A stretch of DNA of 64,000 bases, from assembly GCA_900541915.1 (NCBI GenBank), contig UQLS01000011.1, positions 1 through 64,000 of the forward strand, written 5' to 3'. The translations under genes were made by a program, and so were the position numbers. The notes under the pieces are model-generated. The model saw nothing but the letters and a program-made list of their open reading frames with translations. It made no database searches and was not told the origin of the DNA. Position 1 is the first letter of the stretch; each line of letters starts with the position of its first letter. This DNA comes from an uncultured Phascolarctobacterium sp. Its GTDB lineage: Bacteria; Bacillota; Negativicutes; Acidaminococcales; Acidaminococcaceae. Of the stretch, positions 28,697 to 37,057 are shown piece after piece.

Positions 28697-28751
28697 AAGG
28701 AACGTAAAGTTTATTTACACATTAATTTAGATATAAAGGAGTTCACAACTT

Positions 28752-28952
28752 ATGATTACTAAAGACACTGGTATTATTGAAGCAGTTCAAAGTCACCCTG
28801 AAATTCTTGAAGTTTTTGCAGCTTATGGTCTGGGCTGCGTAGGCTGCATGGCTGCTCATTACGAAACTATCGGTCAGGGTGCAGGCGCTCACGGCATCGA
28901 CGTAGACGCTCTGATTGCTGACATCAACAAAGTTATCGGCGAAAACAAATAA
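28752..28952 (+). CDS. DUF1858 domain protein (hybrid-cluster-associated redox disulfide domain)
   Basis: 66 residues, a full-length stand-alone DUF1858 domain. The motif GLGCVGCMAAHYETIGQGAGAHGID contains the CxxC pair Cys29 and Cys32 at the head of a helix, characteristic of this family, which occurs alone or fused to hybrid-cluster protein or DUF438. A redox or metal role is assumed from the CxxC but not proven. AAGGAGTTC precedes ATG 28752. Promoter and terminator are both its own, so it is monocistronic; an upstream palindrome suggests control by a Crp/Fnr-type factor. Confidence 0.88.
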   Translation: MITKDTGIIEAVQSHPEILEVFAAYGLGCVGCMAAHYETIGQGAGAHGIDVDALIADINKVIGENK

Positions 28953-28966
28953 TATCCGAGCAAGAC

Positions 28967-29003
28967 AAAACCCCTCTCACAGTAATACTGTGAGAGGGGT
29001 TTT
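28967..29003. terminator. Bidirectional terminator between DUF1858 gene and nfo
   Basis: 18-bp stem from AAAACCCCTCTCACAGTA to TACTGTGAGAGGGGTTTT with a one- to three-base turn. Confidence 0.9.
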
Positions 29004-29020
29004 CTGTTTATGTTCTGAAT

Positions 29021-29866
29021 CTACGCTTTGTAACGCTCACGCAAAAGCTTTATTTCTGCCGCATAACCGGGCAGTTCATTAGGAGTTTCCAAATAAAACG
29101 GCAAATTTTTCAGTGCCGGATGATTGATAACTGCCGTCAGCGCTTCCAGGCCAATATTGCCGGCACCTATGCAGGCATGACGATCCTTTCTGCTGCCCAG
29201 CGTATTAAGGCTGTCATTCAAGTGAATAGCTTTCAGCCTGCCAAGACCAATCAGCTTGTCAAAGCTGGTCAGTACTTCATCCAGACTGTTGACAATATCA
29301 TAGCCGGCATCAAAGATATGGCAGGTATCAAGGCAGACGCCCATTTTATCCTGCAGCTGCACTTTATCTAAAATTGCTGCCAGCTCTTCAAAGCTGCGGC
29401 CAACCTCACTGCCCTTGCCAGCCATGGTTTCCAGCAGTACGGTAGTATGCTGCTCGGCAAAAAGTACTCTGTTAAGCATAGCTGCAATTTTTTCGATACC
29501 TATTTCCGCTCCCTGCTTAACATGACTGCCCGGATGAAAATTATATAAATTGCCCGGCAAATATTCCAAAGCCTGTAAATCCTCTGTCATCACCATTTCG
29601 GCAAATTCCAGCAGACGCGGCTCGGCAGCAGAGGGATTCATAGTATAAGGAGCGTGCGCCAGCAGCGGTCCAAAATTATTTTCCTCTGCCAGCTTCATCA
29701 GTGCTGCTGCATCCTGTGGGTCTACAGCTTTAGCTTTGCCGCCGCGGGGATTGCGGGTAAAAAACTGAAAGGTATTCGCGCCAATGGACAAAGCCGTCTT
29801 ACCCATGGCAAGATACCCCTTAGATGAAGAAAGATGGCAGCCGATAACTAATTGCTTTTGTTCCAT
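29021..29866 (-). CDS. nfo: Deoxyribonuclease IV (AP endonuclease)
   Basis: 281 residues, matching endonuclease [57 protein letters not shown] and the metal-binding [16 protein letters not shown] block are visible in order. It nicks DNA 5' of abasic sites with three zinc ions in base-excision repair. It is divergent from a DNA alkylation-repair gene, so two repair genes share this intergenic region. Confidence 0.96.
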   Translation of the reverse strand: MEQKQLVIGCHLSSSKGYLAMGKTALSIGANTFQFFTRNPRGGKAKAVDPQDAAALMKLAEENNFGPLLAHAPYTMNPSAAEPRLLEFAEMVMTEDLQALEYLPGNLYNFHPGSHVKQGAEIGIEKIAAMLNRVLFAEQHTTVLLETMAGKGSEVGRSFEELAAILDKVQLQDKMGVCLDTCHIFDAGYDIVNSLDEVLTSFDKLIGLGRLKAIHLNDSLNTLGSRKDRHACIGAGNIGLEALTAVINHPALKNLPFYLETPNELPGYAAEIKLLRERYKA

Positions 29867-29908
29867 GATTCTCTGTTTTCTCTCTTTCCTGTATTTTTAA
29901 TCTGATAT

Positions 29909-29937
29909 ATTATAATGGTAGAATTTATTTTTGTTAA
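29909..29937 (-). promoter_or_regulatory. Promoter of nfo
   Basis: Minus-strand TTAACA (29937-29932), 17-bp spacer, TATAAT (29914-29909). The -10 region is symmetric and also reads TATAAT on the plus strand (29911-29916), so it may serve the divergent gene too. Confidence 0.6.
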
Positions 29938-29951
29938 AGGCGGTGGATAAC

Positions 29952-30647
29952 ATGAAGCCTGATGAACTGCGTCAAAAACTCCTTGCCATGCAGGATATTA
30001 AATACCAGCAATTTCACGGCAGCCTGCTGCCCGGTATAGAAAATATTATCGGTGTGCGCGTTCCTTTGCTGCGCAAGACAGCTGCGGTTATCGCAGCAGA
30101 AAGCTGGCAGGAATATCTTGATGAAGCGCTGCCGCTTACAGACATTTATTATGAAGAAACTGTCATGCAGGGACTCGTTATTGCGCTGGCTAAAATGCCG
30201 CTTTCCCAAAGGCTGGAATATATAACTCGTTTTCTGCCTAAAATCAATAACTGGGCCGTCTGTGATATTTTCTGCGCCACCCTTAAAGAGGCTAAAAAAT
30301 ATCCAGATAGATACTGGCAGCTCATTCTTGATGCCTGTCAGTCAGAAGCTGCCTACACTCAGCGTTTTGCCGCCGTTATGCTGCTCACATATTTTACTGA
30401 CGACAGCCACGTTCACGACGCTTTAAATCTGCTGACAAAACTAACCTCGCAGGATTATTATGTGCACATGGCAGTAGCCTGGGCTGTTTCCATTTTTTAC
30501 ATTCAGCAGCCACAGGCAACTCTGCCACTGCTGCAAAGTGATATACTTGACACTTTTACCCACAACAAAGCTATCCAGAAAATCTGTGAAAGCCGCCGCA
30601 TCAGTACAGAAACCAAACAGCAGCTGCGTCTTTTAAAGCGCCGCTGA
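29952..30647 (+). CDS. DNA alkylation repair protein (AlkD-like HEAT repeat)
   Basis: 231 residues from ATG 29952, with AAAGGCGG upstream; a TTG at 29931 is in frame but has no ribosome site. GVRVPLLRKTA near the start, YEETVMQGLVIA and INNWAVCDIFCATLK (with the WxxxD-type block) are hallmarks of the AlkD/DNA alkylation repair family, a helical HEAT-repeat fold that removes alkylated bases. It is divergent from nfo. Its last 15 bases overlap the 3' end of the convergent secreted-protein gene. Confidence 0.88.
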   Translation: MKPDELRQKLLAMQDIKYQQFHGSLLPGIENIIGVRVPLLRKTAAVIAAESWQEYLDEALPLTDIYYEETVMQGLVIALAKMPLSQRLEYITRFLPKINNWAVCDIFCATLKEAKKYPDRYWQLILDACQSEAAYTQRFAAVMLLTYFTDDSHVHDALNLLTKLTSQDYYVHMAVAWAVSIFYIQQPQATLPLLQSDILDTFTHNKAIQKICESRRISTETKQQLRLLKRR

Positions 30648-31694
30648 CTGCCAGTACAGTCTTACCGGCAGATTAGATGCTCCCGGCGGGGACCAGATAA
30701 AATTATATTTGCCCGGTTCCAAAGTAGCCACCTCCAACATATCGTCATAACTGTCGCCAATAGACAGGCTTTCTCCCGGCAAAGCTACCAGCTGCCTGCT
30801 GCCGTTATGCTCCAGCACTCCATAACCGGCAAAAAGTCCACCTAAAGGATTAAGCAGCATTTTTACTTTTTCCGTGCCGCCGATTTCAAAGCTTACATCA
30901 TACATAACGCCGTAGTTACCATAGTTTTCTGCATCCAAATTGGTTGTTGCGTCCTTGCCTTTGGCAAAGCCCTGACAGCTGGCAGCCAATTCCAGCATGG
31001 CAGGAGTATCTTTGCTTACTGCGATAGGAGCTTTAACCTTATACTGCCAGTCTGCATTCTGGAAGCTGCCTCGCAGCGGATGCTCGTCCATCGGCAGTAC
31101 CGGCGCATCACTGTTGAACAGTTCCAAATCGTTTTTCAAATCACACATCACCACACTGATTTCTACCGGTCTGGAAAGATGCAGGTCAATCGTTCCTACC
31201 AGCAGCTTGCCAGGCGCCAGCAGCATACCATAGCCGGTCAGCAGTTCTTTGCTGCGGCTGAAGCCAAGAGTGCCGCTTTCTTCCTGCTGCACACCGTTGA
31301 AATACTCCTGCTGAGAAGTCTTACCTGCATACATATAGTTCCAGGAGGGAACGCCCAGTCCTTTTTTCTTAACAGTATATTCACTGGGACGCATGCCCTG
31401 ATTATTTTTCAAAATTACAGCAATCTTCTTATTGCTGTCCATAGCATTAACATGGTGGAAGAAAATTCTCACGTCACCTTCAACCACATCACGATATAAA
31501 ATGCCTTTCTGATAAACCATTTCCGGACTGTCGGAAAAAAGCAGCAGCGGTCCGCTTTTAGCAACGGAAGCTTCCAGCTCCTGACAGTTTTCCGGCAAGC
31601 CTTCACCGGTTATCAAATGCTCCGCTGCAGCTGTACCGGCTGTAGATAACAGCAGTGCAGCAGCCACAGCAGCAAAATATTTTTTCAGTTTCAC
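30633..31694 (-). CDS. Exported protein of unknown function
   Basis: 353 residues from GTG 31694, which has AGGGGGA upstream; an in-frame GTG eight codons earlier would put that site inside the gene. A signal peptide is clear: KLKKYFAAVAAALLLSTAG, cleavage probably after TAAA. The mature part shows no family I can name. It is mostly beta-type with repeated short Gly-rich turns and ends VRLYWQSAAL. It is probably periplasmic or outside the cell. It is single, between a transaldolase and the convergent alkylation-repair gene, which it overlaps by 15 bases. Confidence 0.75.
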   Translation of the reverse strand: MKLKKYFAAVAAALLLSTAGTAAAEHLITGEGLPENCQELEASVAKSGPLLLFSDSPEMVYQKGILYRDVVEGDVRIFFHHVNAMDSNKKIAVILKNNQGMRPSEYTVKKKGLGVPSWNYMYAGKTSQQEYFNGVQQEESGTLGFSRSKELLTGYGMLLAPGKLLVGTIDLHLSRPVEISVVMCDLKNDLELFNSDAPVLPMDEHPLRGSFQNADWQYKVKAPIAVSKDTPAMLELAASCQGFAKGKDATTNLDAENYGNYGVMYDVSFEIGGTEKVKMLLNPLGGLFAGYGVLEHNGSRQLVALPGESLSIGDSYDDMLEVATLEPGKYNFIWSPPGASNLPVRLYWQSAAL

Positions 31695-31776
31695 TGTTAT
31701 TCCCCCTGTTATGCTCACTTTTGCAGTAATATATTATACTTATTTTGCTGCTTTTTGTCATCTCAGGCACACAGCA

Positions 31777-31811
31777 AAAAAATCTGCCGTCAAAAATGAC
31801 GGCAGATTTTT
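31777..31811 (-). terminator. Terminator of the transaldolase gene
   Basis: 15-bp stem AAAAATCTGCCGTCA/TGACGGCAGATTTTT with a 5-nt loop, next to the stop codon. Confidence 0.85.
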
Positions 31812-32456
31812 TTATTTCAGGCTGTTTTCATAATCCTGCAAAAACTGAGCCAAGCCTTTATCGGTCAGCTGATGTTTAATCATCTGTTCCAATACTTTGG
31901 TAGGAATTGTAGCGATATGCGCTCCTGCCAGCATAACCTGTTCTACATGTTCCAGATTACGGATGCTGGCAGCAATTACTTCGGTAGTGATACCGTAGTT
32001 TTTAAAAGCCTGCACAATATTTTTTACCAACTGTACTCCATCTTCTCCGATATCGTCCAGACGGCCGATAAACGGGCTTACATAAGTAGCACCTGCACTG
32101 GCTGCCAAAAGCGCCTGGCTCATGCTGAACACCAGCGTTACATTGGTCTTAATGCCTTCCGCACTCAATATTTTTATGGCTTTCAGACCTTCGGGAATGC
32201 AGGGAATCTTGATTACGATATTATCAGCAATCTTTACCAATTTACGTGCTTCTTCTACCATTCCGGCACATTCGGTGCTGATAACCTCGGCGCTGACGGG
32301 GCCTTCCACCATAGCGGCAATCTCTGGGATTACCTCTGCCTGGCTGCGTCCGCTTTTGGCGATCAGGCTCGGATTAGTGGTAACACCGTAAACCACGCCC
32401 CAATCAACAAACCTTGCTATTTCCTCAACATTAGCTGTGTCCATAAAAATCTTCAT
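31812..32456 (-). CDS. Transaldolase / fructose-6-phosphate aldolase family
   Basis: 214 residues, the short TalC/MipB class. [20 protein letters not shown] is the family start, [13 protein letters not shown] the conserved TNPSL block, and [19 protein letters not shown] carries the Schiff-base lysine; [16 protein letters not shown] follows. Members act as transaldolase in the pentose phosphate route or as fructose-6-phosphate aldolase; sequence alone does not decide. The ribosome site AGGTTG is modest. It is transcribed alone or after the exported-protein gene at 32487-33137. Confidence 0.93.
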   Translation of the reverse strand: MKIFMDTANVEEIARFVDWGVVYGVTTNPSLIAKSGRSQAEVIPEIAAMVEGPVSAEVISTECAGMVEEARKLVKIADNIVIKIPCIPEGLKAIKILSAEGIKTNVTLVFSMSQALLAASAGATYVSPFIGRLDDIGEDGVQLVKNIVQAFKNYGITTEVIAASIRNLEHVEQVMLAGAHIATIPTKVLEQMIKHQLTDKGLAQFLQDYENSLK

Positions 32457-32486
32457 CTAAACAACCTCACTTCAAATACTTCTTTA

Positions 32487-33137
32487 TTATTCAAGCTCCG
32501 GCAGAATAACAACTTTTTCTGCGTTAGTCTGCCCCGGCAAGCTCATAGTCATTACATTATACCACAGCATCAGGCTGTCGCCCTCTTTAATGCTGCGATA
32601 ATCTTTGCAGACATCCTTGCTTACAGTAGCAATAACATCATGATTGCTGTTCAGCAATCTTACTGCCTCAGCATTTTCAGCAGGCAGTACTTCTGCAACC
32701 TGGAAGAATTTGCCCAGCTTAGGAGTATTTTTGCCTAAGACAATGGCAAAAGCCTGACTTTGCGGCGGCAGGCTGCGAGTCATCACCGGAGAATAGTAAA
32801 CGGTTACCTCTTTGCCTACTTTCAGGTTCTTCATTTTTTTGCTGTCGCCGTCCTTACCGTCCAAAAGATAAGTATTATCGCCAACAATAACGGAAACTAC
32901 CTGCTGATTGCCTTCGCCTTTAACGGTGATTTTTTCACCTTCTACACTGACAATCTTACCGCTTGTAACAAGTACATTCTGTACAGGAATCTGCGCAACA
33001 GCAGTTTCAGCAGCAGCTTCTTCTGCTTTAACAGCAGGCACTTCCGGCACCTGTGCTTCCGGCAGTGCCGCAAAAGCTGTATTGGCAAGCAACATTGCGC
33101 AGGACGCGCCCAACAATAATTTTTTAGCTATTTTCAT
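32487..33137 (-). CDS. Secreted protein with an internally repeated motif, unknown function
   Basis: 216 residues from ATG 33137, behind GGAGGGA. The signal peptide KIAKKLLLGASCAMLLANTA is followed by a Pro/Ala/Glu-rich linker (about 25-50). The mature part contains two similar units, one with VYYSPVMTRSLPPQSQAFAI and one with LWYNVMTMSLPGQTNAEKVV, so the two halves share YxxVMTxSLPxQ. No family recognised. It is encoded 30 bases upstream of the transaldolase on the same strand, but a functional link is not obvious. Confidence 0.72.
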   Translation of the reverse strand: MKIAKKLLLGASCAMLLANTAFAALPEAQVPEVPAVKAEEAAAETAVAQIPVQNVLVTSGKIVSVEGEKITVKGEGNQQVVSVIVGDNTYLLDGKDGDSKKMKNLKVGKEVTVYYSPVMTRSLPPQSQAFAIVLGKNTPKLGKFFQVAEVLPAENAEAVRLLNSNHDVIATVSKDVCKDYRSIKEGDSLMLWYNVMTMSLPGQTNAEKVVILPELE

Positions 33138-33225
33138 AATAAATCCCTCCATAACTTTATCTTGTTAAAACTATATCAGACAAATATGTCAAATAAATGG
33201 CAACAAAGATAAATTACAGAAAACT

Positions 33226-34527
33226 TTATTTGGCAGTATAATGAACTGCCAGATTAGCCAGCATACCCGCAGCCTTCCACAGACAATCTTCATTAAAGTC
33301 AAAATGATTGTTATGATGTCCGGCAGCAATTTCCGTACCATACATCAGATACAGCGCACGTCCGCCGCATTGCTGTACACGTTCCATGAAATAAGCGCAG
33401 TCTTCGCTGCCGCCCATATCCATGTAGTCGATAATCTTGCTGTAACGGCCGGATTCCTTAGCCAGCAGTGCTACTTCCTGACTCAGTTCCTTATCAGCCA
33501 TGCAGGCCGGTGCGCTGCCTGCTCTTGTTACCTTCACGCTAACATCGTACATATCGGCACAAGCCTGCAGCATGCGCTGAGCCTCTGCAACCATAAATTC
33601 GTTGATTTCTGTATCCGCTCCGCGAGTTTCCAGTTTCAGCAAAGCAATATCAGGAACTACATTGCGTCCGGTACCTGCCTGCAGTACGCCAACATTGATG
33701 CGGGAAGCACCCTTGCCGTGACGGGCAATAGTATTTAGAGAAATGCTTGCCTGCGCTGCTGCCAGAAGTGCGTTTTTACCAATTTCAGGAGCAAGTCCGG
33801 CATGGCTGGAAACGCCGCGATATTCAGCATCCAGTTTGGTAGTAGCCAAAAAGCCGTCTGTCAGACATACCAGGCTGTCGCTTTCTACTGCTTTAAAGCC
33901 AATGTGTCCGCCAAACAGATAATCAACATCGTCAACAATACCTTTATTAACCATAGCGTACGCACCGCGCACACCTTCTTCAGCCGGCTGGAAAATCAGC
34001 TTTACTGTACCATGCAGCAGCTCTTTATTAGCTGCCAAAAGTTTTGCCAGCGCCAGACCGATAGTAACGTGGCCGTCATGACCGCAGGCATGCATAGCGT
34101 TGGTATGCTGAGATTTAAAACCCTCTGCCGCTGGTCTGTGCTCTGCACAGGTGTCTTCCTCTACGTCATTGCAGTCCATATCAAAACGGAAGGCTACTGT
34201 ATTGCCCGGCTGTGCGCCATGAATAATACCCATAACGCCCGTCTTGCCGCCAGCCATAGCAGCAACCAGTTCCGGATCAGCGCCTTCGCTGACAGCTCTG
34301 TCCATATAGCGCTGCAGCTCTGCTTCTGCCGGAACACCCATCATGGACGCTTCATCAATAACGTCTGCACCAAAAAGAACTTCAAAGCCTAACTGACGCA
34401 GCTCTTTTATAATCATGCTGGCAGTACGGAACTCCGTCCAGCCAGTTTCCGGAAATCTGTGCAGGTCCCTTCTTCTTGCCTGCATTTCTTCTTTTAAGGC
34501 TTCTGCCTGTTGCCAAATAGCCTGCAT
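33226..34527 (-). CDS. M20 family amidohydrolase (AbgA-like)
   Basis: 433 residues. ARRRDLHRFPETGWTEFRTA begins the protein, and metal-binding motifs HACGHDGHVTIGLALAK, IFQPAEEGVRGAY and the C-terminal GHHNNHFDFNEDCL are intact. It fits the amidohydrolase group that includes p-aminobenzoyl-glutamate hydrolase subunit A and N-acyl-amino-acid hydrolases; the substrate is unresolved. The ribosome site GAGGAGGAG overlaps the last codons (Glu-Glu-Glu) of the zinc-ribbon gene just upstream, so the two are tightly coupled. Confidence 0.88.
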   Translation of the reverse strand: MQAIWQQAEALKEEMQARRRDLHRFPETGWTEFRTASMIIKELRQLGFEVLFGADVIDEASMMGVPAEAELQRYMDRAVSEGADPELVAAMAGGKTGVMGIIHGAQPGNTVAFRFDMDCNDVEEDTCAEHRPAAEGFKSQHTNAMHACGHDGHVTIGLALAKLLAANKELLHGTVKLIFQPAEEGVRGAYAMVNKGIVDDVDYLFGGHIGFKAVESDSLVCLTDGFLATTKLDAEYRGVSSHAGLAPEIGKNALLAAAQASISLNTIARHGKGASRINVGVLQAGTGRNVVPDIALLKLETRGADTEINEFMVAEAQRMLQACADMYDVSVKVTRAGSAPACMADKELSQEVALLAKESGRYSKIIDYMDMGGSEDCAYFMERVQQCGGRALYLMYGTEIAAGHHNNHFDFNEDCLWKAAGMLANLAVHYTAK

Positions 34528-34529
34528 TC

Positions 34530-34736
34530 TTACTCCTCCTCATTAAACAGCACCGTCTGTTCACTGTCAGACGGCAGATAAACATTATATTCTTTTTTAC
34601 GGTTGGCATCACTTACCCATTTGCCACATTCCGGGCAACTGAGCATAGCTCCAGGCTGAGCCCAGGCCAGATGTTTGCCGCAGCCGGGACAGATAAACTC
34701 CACCTGTAGCGGCGCGCCCTGCTTGTGCTTTTTCAC
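34530..34736 (-). CDS. Small zinc-ribbon protein
   Basis: 68 residues from GTG 34736 with GGGTGG upstream. Two CxxC pairs, CPGC and CPEC, form a zinc ribbon over about residues 16-36, with an acidic C-terminus ending EEE. It does not match a named family I know. It lies two bases upstream of the M20 amidohydrolase and shares its ribosome site sequence, suggesting one transcript. Confidence 0.7.
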   Translation of the reverse strand: MKKHKQGAPLQVEFICPGCGKHLAWAQPGAMLSCPECGKWVSDANRKKEYNVYLPSDSEQTVLFNEEE

Positions 34737-34870
34737 ATTCTACACCACCCGCATATTTTTATCACGTTTCTAATTATACTACAAAACAGCAATATTTTAG
34801 CAGTTATTCGACAAATCTGCAAAAATGTTTTATCCTATAAATAACAACAAATATAAAGCGAGGGATCTCT

Positions 34871-35176
34871 ATGCAGCTTACAGCAGAAGATTTTGCCGTT
34901 CTCGGTTTTTGGGAAGATGCCACTCCCGAAGAACAAATTATCGTTTACGGCATGGATTTTGGTGATAATTACCTGCTTTTGACAGATGAACTTGGCAAAA
35001 CACCGACAGACAGCAGCGCTATTATCGTAGCCGCAGCTTACGACAGCAGCGATTGTTTTCTGTGGGGCAAAGAGTTAAAAAATTTTGCTGCCTTAAAACA
35101 GCTTTGCACTGACAATACACCCGGCAGTGATGAACTTTTTACCGCTCTGCAAAATTATACTTTGCCTAAAGCTTAA
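34871..35176 (+). CDS. Hypothetical cytoplasmic protein
   Basis: 101 residues from ATG 34871, preceded by GCGAGGGATC. Acidic, no signal peptide and no membrane helix. It has an alpha/beta look (EEQIIVYGMDFGDNYLLLTD, then SSAIIVAAAYDS) but no family is recognised. A strong terminator follows, and codon use matches neighbours, so it is probably a real gene. It is divergent from the zinc-ribbon/M20 pair. Confidence 0.65.
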   Translation: MQLTAEDFAVLGFWEDATPEEQIIVYGMDFGDNYLLLTDELGKTPTDSSAIIVAAAYDSSDCFLWGKELKNFAALKQLCTDNTPGSDELFTALQNYTLPKA

Positions 35177-35181
35177 AAAGC

Positions 35182-35216
35182 AAAAAGGACTGTTTCCCAT
35201 AGAAACAGTCCTTTTT
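35182..35216. terminator. Bidirectional terminator
   Basis: 15-bp stem AAAAAGGACTGTTTC/GAAACAGTCCTTTTT between the hypothetical gene and the convergent SIMPL gene. Confidence 0.88.
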
Positions 35217-35225
35217 CTATTTCTG

Positions 35226-35930
35226 TTATTCCATAGCAAAAATAGCTTCCACACTGGCACTTACGTTAATCGTACCAGCTTCAATAACAGTAGGCACGCT
35301 GTCGGCCTCTGCCTTAGCCATTGCCATATTCCTGTAAACACGGCCGAAATCACTGACAGTATGCGCCTGTACGCTCAGCATCCTGCCTAACTTGCGGCCT
35401 CCTGCCGCTGCCAGCATTTCAGCTTTGCTTCTCGCATCGGCAACTGCCTCACTGAGCAGGCGGCGCTGCAGCAGCTCCTTATTTTTTACGGTAAATTCAG
35501 GATTACCGATACGGCTTGCGCCTGCTGCTGCCATTTTGTCAATGACACTGCCCACCTTAGCTGCGTTATCGACAGTCACCTTCACAGTATTATCTGCCTG
35601 ATAGCCGGTAACCTTACCCTTATCGTTATACATAGGACGCAGCACATAGCTGACATTTTCCAAATCATCGGATAAAATACCGCAGCCTAAAAGCGCCCTT
35701 TTTACAGCAGCTGCTTTTTCTGCTGCTTCTGCCGCTGCCGCGTCAGCAGTCTGACCCTGACCATTTACGGAAAAAGTAATCAGTGCCATATCCGGCTCCA
35801 CTTCCAGCTGTGCCGTACCTGTTACAGCAGCATCTTCCAGCGCACCGTTATAAGCTTCCGCTGCCGGAACAACGCCGCAGCAGCTGATAACCAGCAAAGC
35901 CGTCAAAATAATTTTTTTCAGATAAGCCAT
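35226..35930 (-). CDS. SIMPL domain (DUF541) exported protein
   Basis: 234 residues. A signal peptide at about 1-24 (LKKIILTALLVISCCGVVP) precedes the SIMPL domain: VTGTAQLEVEPDMALITFSV opens it and VSASVEAIFAM closes it, both typical of DUF541. Members are periplasmic or surface proteins of unclear role, some linked to oxidative stress or immunity signalling. A single gene with its own terminator. Confidence 0.88.
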   Translation of the reverse strand: MAYLKKIILTALLVISCCGVVPAAEAYNGALEDAAVTGTAQLEVEPDMALITFSVNGQGQTADAAAAEAAEKAAAVKRALLGCGILSDDLENVSYVLRPMYNDKGKVTGYQADNTVKVTVDNAAKVGSVIDKMAAAGASRIGNPEFTVKNKELLQRRLLSEAVADARSKAEMLAAAGGRKLGRMLSVQAHTVSDFGRVYRNMAMAKAEADSVPTVIEAGTINVSASVEAIFAME

Positions 35931-36089
35931 CTTTACCGCCTCCTGTACTTTTAGCTCTAGTATAGCACATTCTAAATTTTATGCCGTAATAACACAAAAA
36001 AGACATATTTTTTCTATATAAAGTTTATAGTATTCAAACAGCGGCTTTGTTATAATACCAATAAATACGGTTTTACAAGCGAGGTAATT

Positions 36090-36212
36090 ATGCGCATTTT
36101 TATCTTTATTGCCGCTGTAAGCTCACTAGTCTGCGGCATACTGCAAAACCAGCCGCTTGCTGTACTGCGAAAAGCATCAACAATTTGTCTGGAGTGTATC
36201 GGTATTGGTTAA
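36090..36212 (+). CDS. CD1871A-like CXXC mini-protein
   Basis: 40 residues only. A hydrophobic N-terminal helix (RIFIFIAAVSSLVCGILQ) is followed by AVLRKASTICLECIGIG. The C-terminal CLECIGIG ending is the hallmark of the small CD1871A family, which I recall as lying next to a membrane ferredoxin gene, as here. The ribosome site GCGAGG is before ATG 36090. Its stop overlaps the start of the next gene by eight bases, so the two are translationally coupled. The function is unknown; a redox role in the membrane is inferred from the CxxC pair and context. Confidence 0.8.
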   Translation: MRIFIFIAAVSSLVCGILQNQPLAVLRKASTICLECIGIG

Positions 36213-37023
36213 ACGTAAAATCATTCAATTTTGTACTGCCTTACTATATAATGGCAATCTGCCCGGCTTCTGGCAGGGCAAACTGTGGCAGGGAAGCACA
36301 AAAAGCGTCTGCCTGCCTGGCTTAAACTGTTATTCCTGTCCCGGAGCTCTCGGTGCCTGCCCTGTAGGTGCACTGCAAAGCTCACTAAGCGGCGTTTTTT
36401 TGCGCTTTCCTTTCTATGTTATCGGGACATTGCTTCTGTTCGGCTTACTATTAGGACGTCTGATTTGCGGCTGGGCCTGTCCTTTCGGCTTAATACAGGA
36501 ACTGCTCTACAAGCTGCCGACACCTAAAATTCATCGCAGCGCCTTCACAGCGCAGCTTGCCAAGCTAAAGTACCTTATAGCATTTGTCTTCGTCCTGCTT
36601 TTACCCATTGCCTATCATCTGGTTACTGGTACAGGCGTACCTGCTTTCTGTAAATTCATCTGTCCGGCAGGAACCTTGGAAGCAGCGCTGCCGCTGACTA
36701 TCGTCAACGAAAACCTGCGCAGCTCTTTAGGCGCACTATTTAATTGGAAGCTGCTTTTAATGCTCATTATCCTCGGTGCATCTGTTTTCATCTATCGCCC
36801 CTTCTGCCGCTTTTTATGTCCGCTGGGAGCTTTTTACAGCTTCTTTCAGCGTATCTCCCTTTTCGGCATCAAGGTTGATGCGGCTAAGTGTATTCACTGT
36901 AATGCCTGTATGCGCAAATGCCTGATGGACTGCCGCCACGTAGGCGACCGTGAATGTATTGCCTGCGGTGAGTGCCGCAATGTTTGCCCCACTAACGCTA
37001 TTTCCATCGGCAAAAAATTATAA
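36205..37023 (+). CDS. Membrane 4Fe-4S binding protein (NapH/CcoG-like)
   Basis: 272 residues from TTG 36205, with GGAG ten bases upstream; a longer frame from 36157 lacks a ribosome site and would cover much of the mini-gene. The N-terminal Cys block is YSCPGALGACPVGAL, then several membrane helices, each loop with paired Cys (CGWACPFGL, CKFICPAG, CRFLCPLG). A C-terminal ferredoxin domain has CIHCNACMRKC and CIACGECRNVC, enough for two [4Fe-4S] clusters. It probably passes electrons across the membrane to the redox partner encoded downstream. Confidence 0.85.
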   Translation: MVKRKIIQFCTALLYNGNLPGFWQGKLWQGSTKSVCLPGLNCYSCPGALGACPVGALQSSLSGVFLRFPFYVIGTLLLFGLLLGRLICGWACPFGLIQELLYKLPTPKIHRSAFTAQLAKLKYLIAFVFVLLLPIAYHLVTGTGVPAFCKFICPAGTLEAALPLTIVNENLRSSLGALFNWKLLLMLIILGASVFIYRPFCRFLCPLGAFYSFFQRISLFGIKVDAAKCIHCNACMRKCLMDCRHVGDRECIACGECRNVCPTNAISIGKKL

Positions 37024-37057
37024 TATAATTTTTATACAATAATTAAAGGAGAAATTT

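Noticed and set aside
36157..36204. Longer N-terminus for the membrane ferredoxin protein
   Set aside because: The extension overlaps the CD1871A-like gene in another frame and has no ribosome site; TTG 36205 has GGAG upstream.
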